Part shown: positions 27,783-38,720 of the stretch, one piece after another | How the letters are laid out: each line of letters opens with the position of its first letter | How positions within the stretch are numbered: the stretch's first letter is position 1 | The notes under the pieces: generated by a model | The model's input: the letters and a program-made list of their open reading frames with translations, nothing else | Database searches by the model: none | What the model was told of the DNA's origin: nothing | From: Chrysemys picta bellii | Taxonomy: Eukaryota; Chordata; Testudines; Emydidae | Direction: 5' to 3' | NCBI RefSeq assembly: GCF_011386835.1 | Contig: NC_088791.1 | Coordinates: 27,812,998-27,876,997 of the forward strand | Length of the DNA stretch: 64,000 nt | Position numbers and translations under genes: made by a program

Positions 27783-29239
27783 CTGAAGAGATCTGTGAGC
27801 TAGCCATTAGCGATTATCTTTGAGAACTTGTAGAGGATGGGACAGATCCTTGAGGACTGGAAAAGGGCAAATACGGTACCTAGCTATAAAAGGGGGAATA
27901 GGGACAACCCAGGGAATTTTAGACCAGTCAGCTTAACTTCAATATCCGGAAAGATAATGGAGAAAATAATCAATTTGTAACACCTAAAAGACAATAAGGT
28001 GATAAGTAACAGTCAACATGGATTTGTCAAGAACAAATCATGTCAAATGAACCTAATATCCTTCTTGGAAAGGGTGACAAGCCTTGTGGATGGGGGGAAG
28101 CAGTAGATATGATGTATCTCAATTTTAGTAAGGTTTGTGACACTGTATCACATGACCTCATAAACTAACGAGAGCAATATAGCCTAGAAGAAGCTACTAT
28201 AAGTTGGGTGCACAACTGGCTGTAAAAGCATACCAGGAGATTAGTTATCAGTGGTTCACAATCAAGCTGATAGGGCATAGCAAGTGGGGTCCTGCAGGGA
28301 TATATCCTGAGTCCAGTTCTATTCAATATCTTCATAAATGATTTGGATAATGGCATAGAGTACACTTATAAAGTTTGTGGATGATACCCAACTGGGAGGG
28401 GCTGGAAGCATTTTGGAGGATGGAATTAGAATTCAAAATGATCTTGACAAACTGGAGAAATGGTCTAGAATAAATAGGATGAAATTCAATAAGGACAAAT
28501 GCAAATTATTATACTTAGGAAGGAATAATCAACTGCATAAATACAAAATGGGAAATGACTGCCTAGGAAGGAGTATTCCAAAAAGGGACCTGGGGATTAT
28601 AGCTGATCACAAACTAAATATGAGTCAACAATTAAGACATTCGCAAAAAAAGCAAACATTATTTGGGAATATATTAACAGGAGTTTTGTCAGCAAGACAC
28701 CAGAAGTAAATCTTCCACTCTACTCAGCACTGATAAGGCCTCATTCGGAAAGATGTGGACAAACTGGTGAAAGTCCAGAAGACAGCAATTAAAATGATGA
28801 AAGGTCAGAAAACATGACCTATGAGGAAAGACTGGAAAAATTGGGTTTGTGTAGTCTGGAGAAGAGAAGACGGGGGTGGGGGTTGCGAGTGGGGGGGGGG
28901 GTATGATAAGTCTTCAAGTATTTACAAGGTTTTTATAATGATACAGGTGATAGATTGTTCTCCTTAACCACTGAGGACAGGACAAGAAGTAATAGACTTA
29001 AATTGTAGCAAGGGAGATTTAGGTTAGACATTAGGAGAAACTTCCTAACTGTAAGGGTGGTTAAGCACTGGAACAAATTACTTAGGGAGGTTGTAGAATC
29101 TCTGTCATTGGAGATTTTTAAGAACAGGTTAGCCAAACACCTATCAGAGATGGTCTAGCTAATACTTAATCCTGACTCTGTACAAAGGACTGGACTAGAT
29201 GACATATCAAGGTCCCTTCAGTCCTACATTTCTATGATT
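27783..29239 (+). mobile_element. CR1 LINE fragment with RT C-terminal remnant
   Basis: Open frame 28377-28709 reads DDTQLGG (FADD region remnant), then NDLDKLEKWSRINRMKFNKD and LGIIADHKLNMSQQ, as in CR1 thumb and C-terminus. It ends with CTGGACTAGATGACATATC and CCTACATTTCTATGATT. The subfamily differs from the 6-10 kb copy; compare the minus-strand copy at 40609-41800. Confidence 0.88.
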
Positions 29240-30611
29240 ATCTTTACAATTCCTAACAGGTGTTTAACTAACCTGTTCAGTTTATTACACCCTTCATTCT
29301 GAATCCATTTTGTAGTATACAGAATGAATTATGGCCGTCAAGCGATTAAAAAAATTAATCGCGATTAATCGCACTGTTAAACAATAATAGAATATCATTT
29401 ATTTAAATATTTTTGGATATTTTCTACATTTTCAAATATATTGATTTCAATTAGAACATAAAATATAAAGTGTACAGTGCTCACTTTACATTATTTTTTA
29501 TTACAAATATTTGCACTGTAAAAATCAAAAGAAATAGTATTTTTCAATTCCCTTAATACAAGTACTGAAGTGCAATATCTTTATCATGAAAGTTGAACTT
29601 ACAAATGTAGAATTATGTACAAAAAATAACTGCACTCAAAAATAAAAAAAAATGTAAAACTTTAGAGCCTACAAGTCCATTCAGTCCTACTTCTTGTTCA
29701 GTAAATTGCTCAAACAAGTTTGTTTACATTTGCAGGAGATAATGCTGCCCGCTTCTTTCTTTACACTGTCACCTGAAAGTAAGAACAGGCGTTCGCATGG
29801 CACTGTTGTAGCCGGCATCGCAAGATATTTATGTGCCAGATGCACTAAAGATTGATATTTCCCTTCATGCTTCAAACACCATTCCAGAGGACATGCGTTC
29901 CTACCGATGACTGGTTCTGCTCAATAACAATCCAAAGCGATGCAGACCAACACATGTTCATTTTCATTATCTGAATCAGATGCCACCAGCAGAAGGTTGA
30001 TTTTCTTTTTTGATGGTTTGGGTTGTGTAGTTTCTGCATCAGAGTGTTGCTCTTAAGACTTCTGAAAGTGTGTTCCACACCTCCTCCTCCTCAGATTTTG
30101 GAAGGCACTTCATATTCTTAAACCTTGGGTCGAGTGCTGTAGCTATTTTTAGAAATCTCACATTGGTACCTTCTTTGTGTTTTGTCAAATCTGCTGTGAA
30201 AGTGTTCTTAAAATGAACAACGTGTGCTAGGTCATCATCCGAGACTGCTATAACATGAAATATATGGCAGAATGCGGGTAAAACAGAGCATGAGACATGC
30301 ATTTCTCCCCCCAAGGAATGCAGTCACAAATTTCATTAACGCTTTTTTTTTTTTCCAAAAAGGAGCATCATCAGCATGGAAGCATGTCCTCTGGAATGGT
30401 GGCCGAAGCATGAATGGACATACAAATGTTAAGCATATCTGGCACATAAATACCTTGCAATGCCGGCTACAAAAGTGCCATGTGAATGCCCGTTCTCACT
30501 TTCAGGTGACACTGTAAATAAGTAGAGGGTAGCATTATCTCCTGTAAATGTAAACAAACTTGTTTGTCTTAGCGATTGGCTGAACAAGAAATAGGACTGA
30601 GTGGGCTTGTA

Positions 30612-31299
30612 GCGGGGTGGACACCGCTCCTGCCCTGATGGCTTTGGAACAGCCCTGCAGAAGGCTGTTGCAGGGAGAAGCAGCTACTGGCCTGATTGGG
30701 GGAAGTGGCTGCAGCTGGGCCACGCCCCAATCAGGCCTCAGCTGGCCTGTACAAAGAGGCTGGGAGCCAAGAGCTCAGCAGTCTCTCTCTGCCTTCAGAG
30801 AAGGGCCTGGTTGCAGGGAGCTAGACAAAGAGCACCTGAGTGGAGCAGGGCTGGGGAAAGGCTGAGGAGCTGGGGAGCTCCAGCCTGGAAAGCCCCAGGC
30901 TGCGGCCTAGTATTAGGCCAAGGGGTACTGGGGGGGTTGCAGAGGGCAGCCCAGGGCTAGGCCAAGGCATCAGGTCCAAACCCCCCTTGCCAGTGATGAG
31001 TGGCCTATACTGCATTCTGCCCCAGGGAGCGGGGGCTAGTTGGTGACTGGCAGTGGCCTAGTGCTGAGGCAAGGTGGGGATAGTGGGTGGGGGTTCCCCT
31101 GGGAGGGGAGACCCAGCGTGTGTGGGTACTGCCAGGGGCAGCACCCAGAGCAAGGGGCACCGGGGTCCTGGGAGGGACACGGGAGCCAGCTGAGGACAAG
31201 GTGGATCACCGGCCTGCAGAGGACGCTCCAGAGGTTGGTGAGCTAATTCCCTGGATGACCAGCAGGAGGCGCCGCAGGGGTGAGTCCAGACCTTTACAA
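30612..31299. mobile_element. GC-rich insertion inside the hAT element, LTR-like
   Basis: The related hAT copy at 48333 reads GGGACTTGTAGGCTCTAAAG without a break; here about 690 bp of GC-rich DNA separates CTTGTAG from GCTCTAAG. Its end (AGCAGGAGGCGCCGCAGGGG, TGAGTCCAGACC) resembles the end of the solo LTR at 20642-21363 (AGCAGGGGGTGCTAGCATGG, TGAGTCCCACCC). An LTR of a related family is plausible, but I cannot fix the exact ends. Confidence 0.55.
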
Positions 31300-31308
31300 G
31301 GCTCTAAG

Positions 31309-31612
31309 CAGTGGTTCTTAACATGGGTGCGAGCTGCCCTTTCTGGGGGTCTGAGACATGCCAGATTTTTTTAGAAGGTAAATCATTGAAAACACAAATT
31401 AAGCACAGGCACGTAAGTACAACTACTTTATTTCATCAAACCTGAGTATTTATTAACATTATACATTTTTTTAACGATTACTGTAATGTACAAACAAAAA
31501 ATATATCTAGGTTTAAAGAACTGACCTATTTCAACAATTTTTGATATGGTGTGCGAGAACATATTTTGAGAACCAAAAGGGTGCAGGCTGCAGTAAAGGT
31601 TAAGAACCACTG
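31309..31612. mobile_element. hAT-type MITE nested in the hAT element
   Basis: The ends CAGTGGTTCTTAACATGGG and GGTTAAGAACCACTG are inverted repeats. The flanks GCTCTAAG and CTCTAAAG form an imperfect duplication. No coding sequence. Confidence 0.85.
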
Positions 31613-31995
31613 CTCTAAAGGTTTACATTGTTTTGTTTTTGAGTGCAGCTATGTAACAAACAAACAAAATCTACATTTGCAAGTTGCACTTTCACGATAA
31701 AGAGATTGCACTACAGTACTTGTATGAGGTGAATTGAAAAAATACTATTTCTTTTGTTTATCATTTTTACAGTGCAAATATTTGTAATCAAAATAATAAT
31801 ATAAAGTGAGCACTGTTCACTTTGTATTCTGTGTTCTAACTGAAATCAATATATTTGAAAATGTAGAAAAACATCCAAAAATATTTAATAAATTTCAATT
31901 GGTATTCTATTGTTTAACAGTGCGATTAATCGCAATTAATTTTTTTGAGTTAATTGCATGAGTTAACTGTGATAAATCGACTGCCCTAGAATGAA

Positions 31996-32759
31996 CGTAT
32001 TCATACAGAGAGAAAAGAAAGCTAAAAAGTCCACAAAATATCTACAGATAAAGTGCTCCCAAAGGGCCATCTTCTTTCACTTTTCTAATAGATATCAGGG
32101 TAGTATTCTTAAAAAGCCCACATCAGGATACACACATAGGCACTCATAGTATCCAGGTCACAATTTTCAAAACTATTTAATCTATGTGCCAAACTTGTGA
32201 TACCATCAAGTGGCACGATACTTAAAAGTCCAGAGAACGCCCCTTTTGTCCCAAGAGCACCCAAATAACGAAGCCCCCAAAATCACAAGTTACTTCAGAA
32301 ATCCTTGGCAGAAGCGTTTAATTTTAAACTTCCAATATAAGGGCCAAAAATTCAACAGAGCCTTTATCCATCTTTCAGTTTGGTAGAAATCCTCATATTT
32401 CAAACTGGGGCTTGGATACCATAGGAAGCTTCCAATTAACCTCACTCTAAGGCATTTTCTGACAAATTAAGGCTCAAGTATTGACTGCTGTACCACACTT
32501 TAGCAATGTGCCTTTTGCTGTCTCAGTGAAAAAGCACCAAAACCTGGCCAATTCATAACCCTCTGAAAAATCTTAGTTCACATCTCCTCAGTACAGGGTT
32601 TACTTTGGTAGCTAAATTTTTTGACAACTTTCCATTTGCAATAAGCATGATACCTCCCAGGAATGCAGAAGCTGAGCAGAAGCTTATCATGCAATTGCTC
32701 CTCCTAGTTACTGTAGCACCAGAACAGAGGACAGGGAGATTATATCTTCTGTGTCTTAA
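31996..32759. other. SRPK2 intron, nothing recognised
   Basis: Ordinary intronic sequence without repeat or coding signal. Confidence 0.5.
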
Positions 32760-32859
32760 TGCATGCCCCCCACCTCCCAGCTCCTGGACAGTGTAGAAAA
32801 AAATTGCAGCATGACTCCAGAGCAGAGGGAATAAGAATCCAACGTGGGGGTCATGGAAG

Positions 32860-33300
32860 ACAGAAATTATTGGGACAAGCAGGCAGTGGGGGGTCGGGGG
32901 AGATTGGGAATGAACGAGTGGGAGAACAATGGGGCAACAATGACTAGGAGCCAGGTCAGATGAGGAGCTGGGGTGGGGGGAGAGGGATTACACTTGGACT
33001 GGCTAAGCATTGAGGAATAAGGAACCTGGGTGGGAGGACTGAAAGCAGTGGGATGGGGAGACTGAGATCAGAGAAGGATACTAGGAGAAGGAGACTGGAA
33101 TTCCCAGACAGGGTGCCTGGGAAGGAAAGTGGGATGAGGGCCCTGGAAACTAGAGAGAGGAGACTGGGACTCACCAGGTAGCTCTCAGGAGGAAATTAGG
33201 ACTGGCTGAGCAAGGAGACTGGGACTGGGGGAGAGACATGACTGGCAGAAGGACACACTGAAAGGGATGGGTAGAAGGGTCACTGACAACCACAGAACAT
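32860..33300. repeat. Purine-rich degenerate minisatellite
   Basis: Loose repeats of a GGAGACTGGGACT-type unit (for example near 33058, 33090, 33160, 33210) in GGGA-rich sequence. Units vary too much in length to give a clean period by eye. Confidence 0.45.
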
Positions 33301-33334
33301 TCCCCTCCAGAATCTGGAATAGAATCCAAGATTC

Positions 33335-33470
33335 CTGAGTCATAAGAACATAAGAATGGCCATACTGAGTCAGACCAAAGGTCTATCTAGCCCAGTATCC
33401 TGTCTCTCACCATGAGCCAGATGCTTCAGACGGAACGAACACAACAGGGCAATTTCAAGTGATCCATCTC
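33335..33470 (-). mobile_element. CR1 3' tail, reverse orientation
   Basis: It begins AACATAAGAATGGCCATACT and TCAGACCAAAGGTCTATCTA, the complement of the CR1 terminus at 1440-1478. Confidence 0.85.
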
Positions 33471-33738
33471 CTCTAAGATGTTCTGGACCTCCCTGGGAAA
33501 CCCCAAAGAGTGAAGCCATGATTCACGGCACATCACAAAGGCTGCTGCCATTGACCTTGAAGATGTATCTGCTGCATCAACCACTGATTGAAAGGTGGTC
33601 CTGGCAATCAACTTGCCATCCTCAATGAGAACCTGGAATTGTGCTCTATCTTAGTGCAGAAGCTTGTCAATGAAGTCCAGGAATTTGGAATAGTTCAAAT
33701 AATCATATTTAGCCAACAGTGCTTGGTAGTTAGCTAAT
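33470..33738 (-). mobile_element. DIRS ORF1-like fragment
   Basis: Minus frame 33611-33426 reads ARTTFQSVVDAADTSSRSMA, then CRESWLHSLGFPREVQ. I recognise this style from gag-like ORF1 of turtle DIRS elements. It is short and broken, sandwiched between two CR1 tails. Confidence 0.55.
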
Positions 33739-33739
33739 C

Positions 33740-34058
33740 TGAACTAAAGGCTAGGAACATAAGAAGGGCCATATTGGGTCAGATCAGTGGTCCATCTAGC
33801 CCAGTATCCTGCCTCGTGCCAGTGGCTGGTGCCATATGCTTCAGAGGGAATTAACAGAACAGGGCAATATATTGAGTGATCCATCCCCGGTTGTCCAATT
33901 CCAGCTTCTGGAAATCACAGGCTTACAGTCAGTCTTGAGTGGTAACAGCTAATTTAGAAGCCTTTATTTTGTATGTATAGTTGGGATTATTTTTTCTCAA
34001 TGTGCATTACTTTGCCTATAACAATACTGAATTTCATCTGCCATTTTATTGCCCAGGC
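33740..34058 (-). mobile_element. CR1 3' end, reverse orientation
   Basis: It starts AACATAAGAAGGGCCATATT and TCCATCTAGCCCAGTATCC, then CATATGCTTCAGAGGGAATT, then sequence toward the CR1 interior. Confidence 0.85.
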
Positions 34059-34059
34059 A

Positions 34060-34200
34060 GTGTAGTTGTAGCCATGTCAGTCCCAGGATATTAGAGAGGC
34101 AAGGTGGGTGAGGTAATATCTTTTATTGGATCAACTATTTTGGAGAGAGAAACAAGCTTTCGAGCCACACAGAGCTCTTCAGGTCTGGGAAAGGAACTTC
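34060..34200 (+). mobile_element. Repeat module AGGCAAGGTGGGTGAGGTAA
   Basis: TAGCCATGTCAGTCCCAGG, AGGTAATATCTTTTATTGGA, AAGCTTTCGAGCCACACAG and CTTCAGGTCTGGGAAAGG. The opposite-strand copy is at 49636-49734. It resembles the Penelope terminal module in layout (a CTTTCG core, then a direction-specific end); membership is inference. Confidence 0.6.
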
Positions 34201-34329
34201 CAGCATCACAACAAAATGCAAGGTGGAACAGATTGTTTAGCTGCAGCACAAGTACTTAGCACATATTGTACGGGACCATTCAAGATAGAGAGGCCTGTTA
34301 ACACCTCTGAAGTCATAGGACAAAATGAG

Positions 34330-35345
34330 GATATTAGTGAGTTACAGTTTGTTGTCCTCTCCATGGATCACCACCTTGTAGTGGTGGAGAGACTTGCGTG
34401 TCTCAATGACCCAAGAGCGATGCTACCTGGAGTCATGTACTCCCTTAGGGTCACCCATGGCAGAACAGTTAAGGGCTTTACACATGTCTTGGTCTCACTC
34501 TTAATATCAAGAAGACTAAAGTGCTCTATCAGCCCTCTCCAAATGAGGTATTACATGCCCCATCTATCAAAATCAATGGAGTGGCACTGGAGAATGTCAA
34601 TCATTTCCTCTACCTTGGAAGTCATCTTTCATCCAAGGCAGATATTGATGCAGAAATTCAACATCGCCTGACCTGTGCCAGTGTAGCTTTTTCTCGTTTA
34701 CAGCACAGGGTCTTTGAAGATCACCACATTCAAACAGACACCAAGCTTCTTGTTTATCAAGCCATTCTCCCAACACTGTTGTATGGGTCCAAAACTTGGA
34801 CAACCTATAGATACCACTTGAAAGTCCTTGAGAGACACAATCAACGCTGCCTTTGTAAGATTCTGAAGATCAAATGGGAAGATATTAGCATTCTGGAAGA
34901 GGCAAAGACCACCAGTATCGAGGCAATGATCATCCGTCAGCAATTCCGCTGGACTGGTCACGTTGTCCGGATGCCAGACCATCGCCTCCCAAAACAGGTC
35001 CTGTTCTCTTAGCTGAAAGAAGGGTACCGTAACATGGGTGGACAACGGAAGCGTTATAAGGACTTGCTGAAGGACAACCTAAAAAATGTAATATTGACAT
35101 TAATACCTGGGAGACACTTGCCCAGGATCGCTTAAAATGGAGTGAAGTCCTACGTGATGGTCCCCTGCATTTTGATCTTGCTCGCCAACAAGCCAAAGAG
35201 GACAAGAGGTGCAGGAGGAAGGAGAGACTGTTCTCCAGTCATGGTCAACAGCCTCCTGCTGAGCCTGAAAACATCTGCCCTCATTGTAACAGAACTTGTG
35301 GTTCAAGGATTGGCCTTATTAGCCACCTGAGGACCCATAACTCCC
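34330..35345 (+). mobile_element. Non-LTR retrotransposon, RT C-terminus plus zinc finger
   Basis: Open frame 34521-35012 reads YLGSHLSSKADIDAEIQHRL, then LLVYQAILPTLLYGSKTWTT, and ends with RQQFRWTGHVVRMPDHRLPK. This is the region after the RT palm in several LINE clades. After a frame break, 35040-35330 reads RYKDLLKDN-like sequence and then a C2H2 pattern (CPHCNRTCGSRIGLISHLRTH, abbreviated to its key residues C-x2-C-x12-H-x3-H) before a stop. Such C-terminal fingers are known from some LINEs. It is a relic. Confidence 0.75.
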
Positions 35346-36000
35346 AAGGAAGATCATACTCGGTAACAAGTGATTGCCCATCGCAGTTTGTTGTAATAAG
35401 ACAAACAGTATCTCTGTTCAGTTCATGATTTTTAGCATCCAGCAGAGTAATGAATTTAAATTCCCAGGCTCGTCTTTTGAAAGTGCTGTGCAGGTTTCCT
35501 TTGAGGATGACTGATAGGACAGATATAGAGTGATTGTTTTGTGAAAAGTGTTCACTCATGGGTGATGTGGTGTTTTTGTCTTTTATCATTTTTCCATCAG
35601 AGTTCATTTGGGAGCTGGTTTCACCCACATAGTTGTTATTGGGGCATTTAGTGTGCTGGATGAGGTATTCCACATGTTATAGTCATGTGTAGAATCCATG
35701 GAGCTTGTTTGGTGTGTTGTGGGGGGTGTTGAACATTGTAGTAGTGGAGATAATGTTGCAGGTTTTGAATCTGTTGTTCTGGCAACGCTTTGAGTTGGTG
35801 TGTCCTGGTCTGTAGGGAGCTTGCTTCTGATGATGATGAGCTTGGAGAGACCTGCTCCCTGTATCTTCTACTTCATACATCTGATGAAGTGGGTTCTAGC
35901 CTACGGAAGCTTATGCCCAAATAAATTTGTTTGTCTCTAAGGTGCCACAAGGACTCCTCAGTTTTTTTGCTGATACAGAGTAACACAGCTACCACTGAAA
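35346..36000 (-). mobile_element. Penelope-like element fragment with GIY-YIG endonuclease tail
   Basis: Minus frame 35673-35281 reads EYLIQHTKCPNNNYVGETSS, then SEHFSQNNHSISVLSVILKG and RRAWEFKFITLLDA. This matches the VYLIQC-TKC...YVGET signature and tail of the GIY-YIG domain of Penelope-like elements. A second minus frame (35880-35683) lies upstream. Next to it at 35880-36000 is the terminal module (GAAGCTTATGCCCAAATAAA, AAGGTGCCACAAGGACTCC) found elsewhere in this window. Confidence 0.8.
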
Positions 36001-36308
36001 CTTATTGGAGAAGGGCACTCCAACATTAGTTGGGTGAAGAAATACAAACAAGGAAAAGGGGAGAAATCCCTACTGAATTACGCATAGTGGTGTTAGCACA
36101 ATAAATTATAAAAGTTGTATCCTCGCCTGTGAGAGATTTGGGAGATACCAGTATGACAACCACTGGTGACAGTGATCAGCAAGATAATGACTAAAATTTC
36201 AGGTTGTTCTGCAAGGGATGGATCTATTGATGGTTCCGCTGAAGGGAAACCATGATTGGACGATGGAATTGGGACAGACTCCTGCCTTAAATTGCATCTC
36301 CTGATGGT
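36001..36308. other. SRPK2 intron, nothing recognised
   Basis: No feature seen. Confidence 0.45.
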
Positions 36309-37333
36309 CGGGTTGCCAACATTCTAATTGCACAAAACCAAACACCTTACCCCGCCCCCTGTCCCACCCCTTCCCCAAGGCCACGCCCCGTTCCACCCCT
36401 TCTCAGAGGCCCCATCCCCACTCACTCCATCCCCTCACTCTTCACCACCCTCCCTCAATAGCTCATTTTCACCAGGGTGGGGCAATGGGTTGGGGTGCAG
36501 GAAGGGGTGAGGGCTTCAGCTGGTGGTGTGGGCTCTGGGTTGGGGCCAGGGATGAGAGTTTGGTGTGAAGGAGGGGGCTTGGGACTGGGACCGAGGGGTT
36601 TGGTGTGCACGAGGGAGCTGGAGGGTAGGGCCAAGGGGTTCGGCGTGTAGGAGGGGGCTCCAGCCTGAGGCAGGGGGTTGGAGGTGGGATGGGGTATGGG
36701 CTCTGGGCTGGGGATGCGGATGAGGGGTTTGGGCACAAGAGGAGGCTCTCAGCTGGGGACAAGAGGTTCAGCGTGTGGGAGGGGACGCCGGTTGAGGCAG
36801 GGGATTAGGGTGTGGGAGGGGCTCTGGGCTGCGGATGTGGGCTCTGGGCTGGGGCCAAGGGACAAGGGGTTTGAAGTGCGGGAGGGGGTTCCGAGGTAGG
36901 GTAGAGGGTTGGGGCACAGAAAGAGGCTCAGGGCTGGGGTACAGGAGGGGGTGAAGGGTGTGGGCTCTGGGCGGCACTCACCTCGGGCGGCTTCCTGCAA
37001 GCAGCAACATGTCCCTTGGCTCCTAGGTGGCGGCACGGACAGGCGGCTCTGCGTGCTGCCACAGCATGCAAGAGCCACCGTCTCAGCTCCCATTGGCTGT
37101 GATTCCCAGCCAATGTGAGCTGCAGAGCCAGCACAAAGGGCAGGAGCAGCGCACAGAGCCACCATAGCCATTCCTCCGCCTCGGAGCCGAGGGACATGTC
37201 GCCACTTCCGGGGAGCCGCACAGAGCCAGGTAGGGAGCCTGCCAGTTCTGCCAACCAGACTTTTAGTGGCCCACTGCCAGGATCCCTTTTCGACCAGGCA
37301 TTCCAGTCAAAAACTGGACACCTGGCAACCCTA
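36309..37333. mobile_element. MITE-like element with GGGTTGCCA ends and minisatellite core
   Basis: The ends GGGTTGCCAACATTCT and GACACCTGGCAACCC are inverted. The interior (about 36475-36960) is a degenerate tandem array of GGGGTTGGGGTGCAGGAGGG-type units alternating with GGGCTCTGGGCTGGGG. The many open frames over it on both strands follow from this composition. I could not find a clean target duplication. Confidence 0.65.
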
Positions 37334-37787
37334 CCTGGTGGAGTTAGGACCTTCCTTCATGAGGAAAAGCCCTGACAGTGATAGAGATTGGGGATCAGGG
37401 AGATAAAAATATCATCACGTGTAGCCTAAGTCTCTGCTTTCCCTGGTCCTGTCCCCCATGCCCCCCAAACTGACAGAGCCACAGCAGTTACAGTTTGCAC
37501 CACAGCCAGAAGAGGCAGAGCCTACCATAGGTGGTTGAGGCTCCCTATGGATGCTTTTTGTCAGTGCTGCGGTTCCCAGTGTTTAGGCTTAGTTGGAACT
37601 GTAGGTGTCATTGCCACAAGAACATGGTCTGGTACCGATGGAGTCCTGGATTTGGGGGCATTCTTGTCATGACCCCGAGACTTAGAATATTCTAACTCCT
37701 TATGGACTGAGAAGGAAGACTTGTTCAACATAGGCAGAGTTGCACCCAACTTCTCTGAAGTGGACTTAGAGGAGAATTTGCTTACTC

Positions 37788-37997
37788 AGGCCTTGGCTAC
37801 ACTCGTGGATTTACAGCGCTGCCGCGGTAGCGCTGTGAAGCGCGAGTGTAGTCGCCTCTCTGAGGGGAATAGCTTGCAGCGCTGCGCTTTACAGTGGCGC
37901 TTTACAGCGCTGCACTCGCTGCGCTCAGGGGGAGTGTTTTTTCACACCCCTGAGCGCAGCAAGTGCAGCGTTGTGAATTGCCAGTGTAGCCAAGGTC
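37788..37997. mobile_element. MITE with GGCCTTGGCTACACT ends
   Basis: The ends GGCCTTGGCTACACTCG and CCAGTGTAGCCAAGG are inverted repeats. The interior is full of AGCGCTGC palindromes. A second copy is at 63036-63274, and more distant ends are at 19811-20486. Confidence 0.88.
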
Positions 37998-38469
37998 ATA
38001 TTTATGAGAGCACTCTCTGCCTTCCTGGCAAGACCCAAATGAGGGATCTATAGAATCCCTTGCCCCTAAGTAGGACCATGTGGTAGGAGGTGCACTCCTT
38101 CTGAATCAGGCTGATGAACGAGGGGCACGAGGGACGAATCTCCCAGTCTGGATCTGACTGCAGACTCATGGCTTTCTATGTTAGGTGCTCCTTGAGGTAA
38201 AGTTCCTGCCCCTCAGAGGTACAACTGGAGAAAGAGCAGCAGATACTGCACCATGTTGTGATTTAAGCTTCCCCGAGGCAGTATAGACAAGGATGATGGT
38301 CATCACTGACTGAGAAGGAGAATGGACAAGAACACAGATTTTGGAGCCTGGAGTCCTGGGCATAGTCCAGTACTCATAAAAGGATGGGGGGGGGGGAGAG
38401 AGAAGAGGAGAGGTTTTCCCCGGGATGGGGACTAACTATAAAACTTAGCTAAAACTACAGAGTAAAATT

Positions 38470-38500
38470 ACACACACACACACACCCACACACACACTTA
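38470..38500. repeat. (CA)n microsatellite
   Basis: ACACACACACACACCCACACACACAC, an impure dinucleotide run of about 30 bp. Confidence 0.9.
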
Positions 38501-38720
38501 CAGAGATCGAAGAATAAATCAAGGCAAAGCTCTGGACACTGGGGGTTCTGAATCAAGCCATACGGCAATAAGAAGGAACTGGAGAGGCGGTAGGTCCTCT
38601 CTTCCCTTTATTTCCTCAGTTGGAGGCGCAAGGAGTGTGAGGGCTTATGCACGGACCAACAGACACTGTTTTCAAGAATTCTCTGACTCCAGGCGCATGG
38701 AGCACAGTGCAGTACACGTA

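Larger units (their letters stand above)
29329..31987 (-). mobile_element. hAT element with foldback structure and inverted copies of the hATC domain
   Basis: It has a perfect 8-bp duplication AGAATGAA on both sides (29321-29328 and 31988-31995). Very long arms (at least 330 bp: 29335-29670 against 31620-31975) are inverted repeats of each other. The minus strand at 29875-29687 encodes the transposase C-terminal dimerisation segment (LAMPATTVPCERLFLLSGD). The minus strand at 30314-30100 encodes an upstream transposase part (DLTKHKEGTNVRFLKIATAL, then DPRFKN). The plus strand at 30360-30600 carries a second, decayed copy of the same C-terminal segment (AMPATKVPCE). The protein ends are thus part of the palindromic arm. 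It is interrupted at about 30612-31299 and 31309-31612. Confidence 0.85.
37380..38720 (-). mobile_element. Possible DIRS 5'/gag remnant split by a MITE
   Basis: Short minus frames (for example 37749-37561 with SKSRGHDKNAPKSRTPSVPD) and the terminal sequence at 38560-38720 resemble the gag side of DIRS elements, as at 25414-26050. The identification is weak. A MITE interrupts it at 37788-37997. Confidence 0.35.

Noticed and set aside
29687..30314. Possible domesticated ZBED-like host gene
   Set aside because: The hAT domains are broken, in opposing orientations and enclosed by terminal inverted repeats with a target duplication, so this is a transposon relic.
34126..34671. 181-codon open frame as a separate gene
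   Set aside because: It runs through a repeat module into a LINE in the wrong frame; the LINE frame is the overlapping 34521-35012.
36455..37171. Several frames of 90-140 codons on the minus strand
   Set aside because: Translations of a GGGGTTGGGG-type tandem array; no conserved domain.
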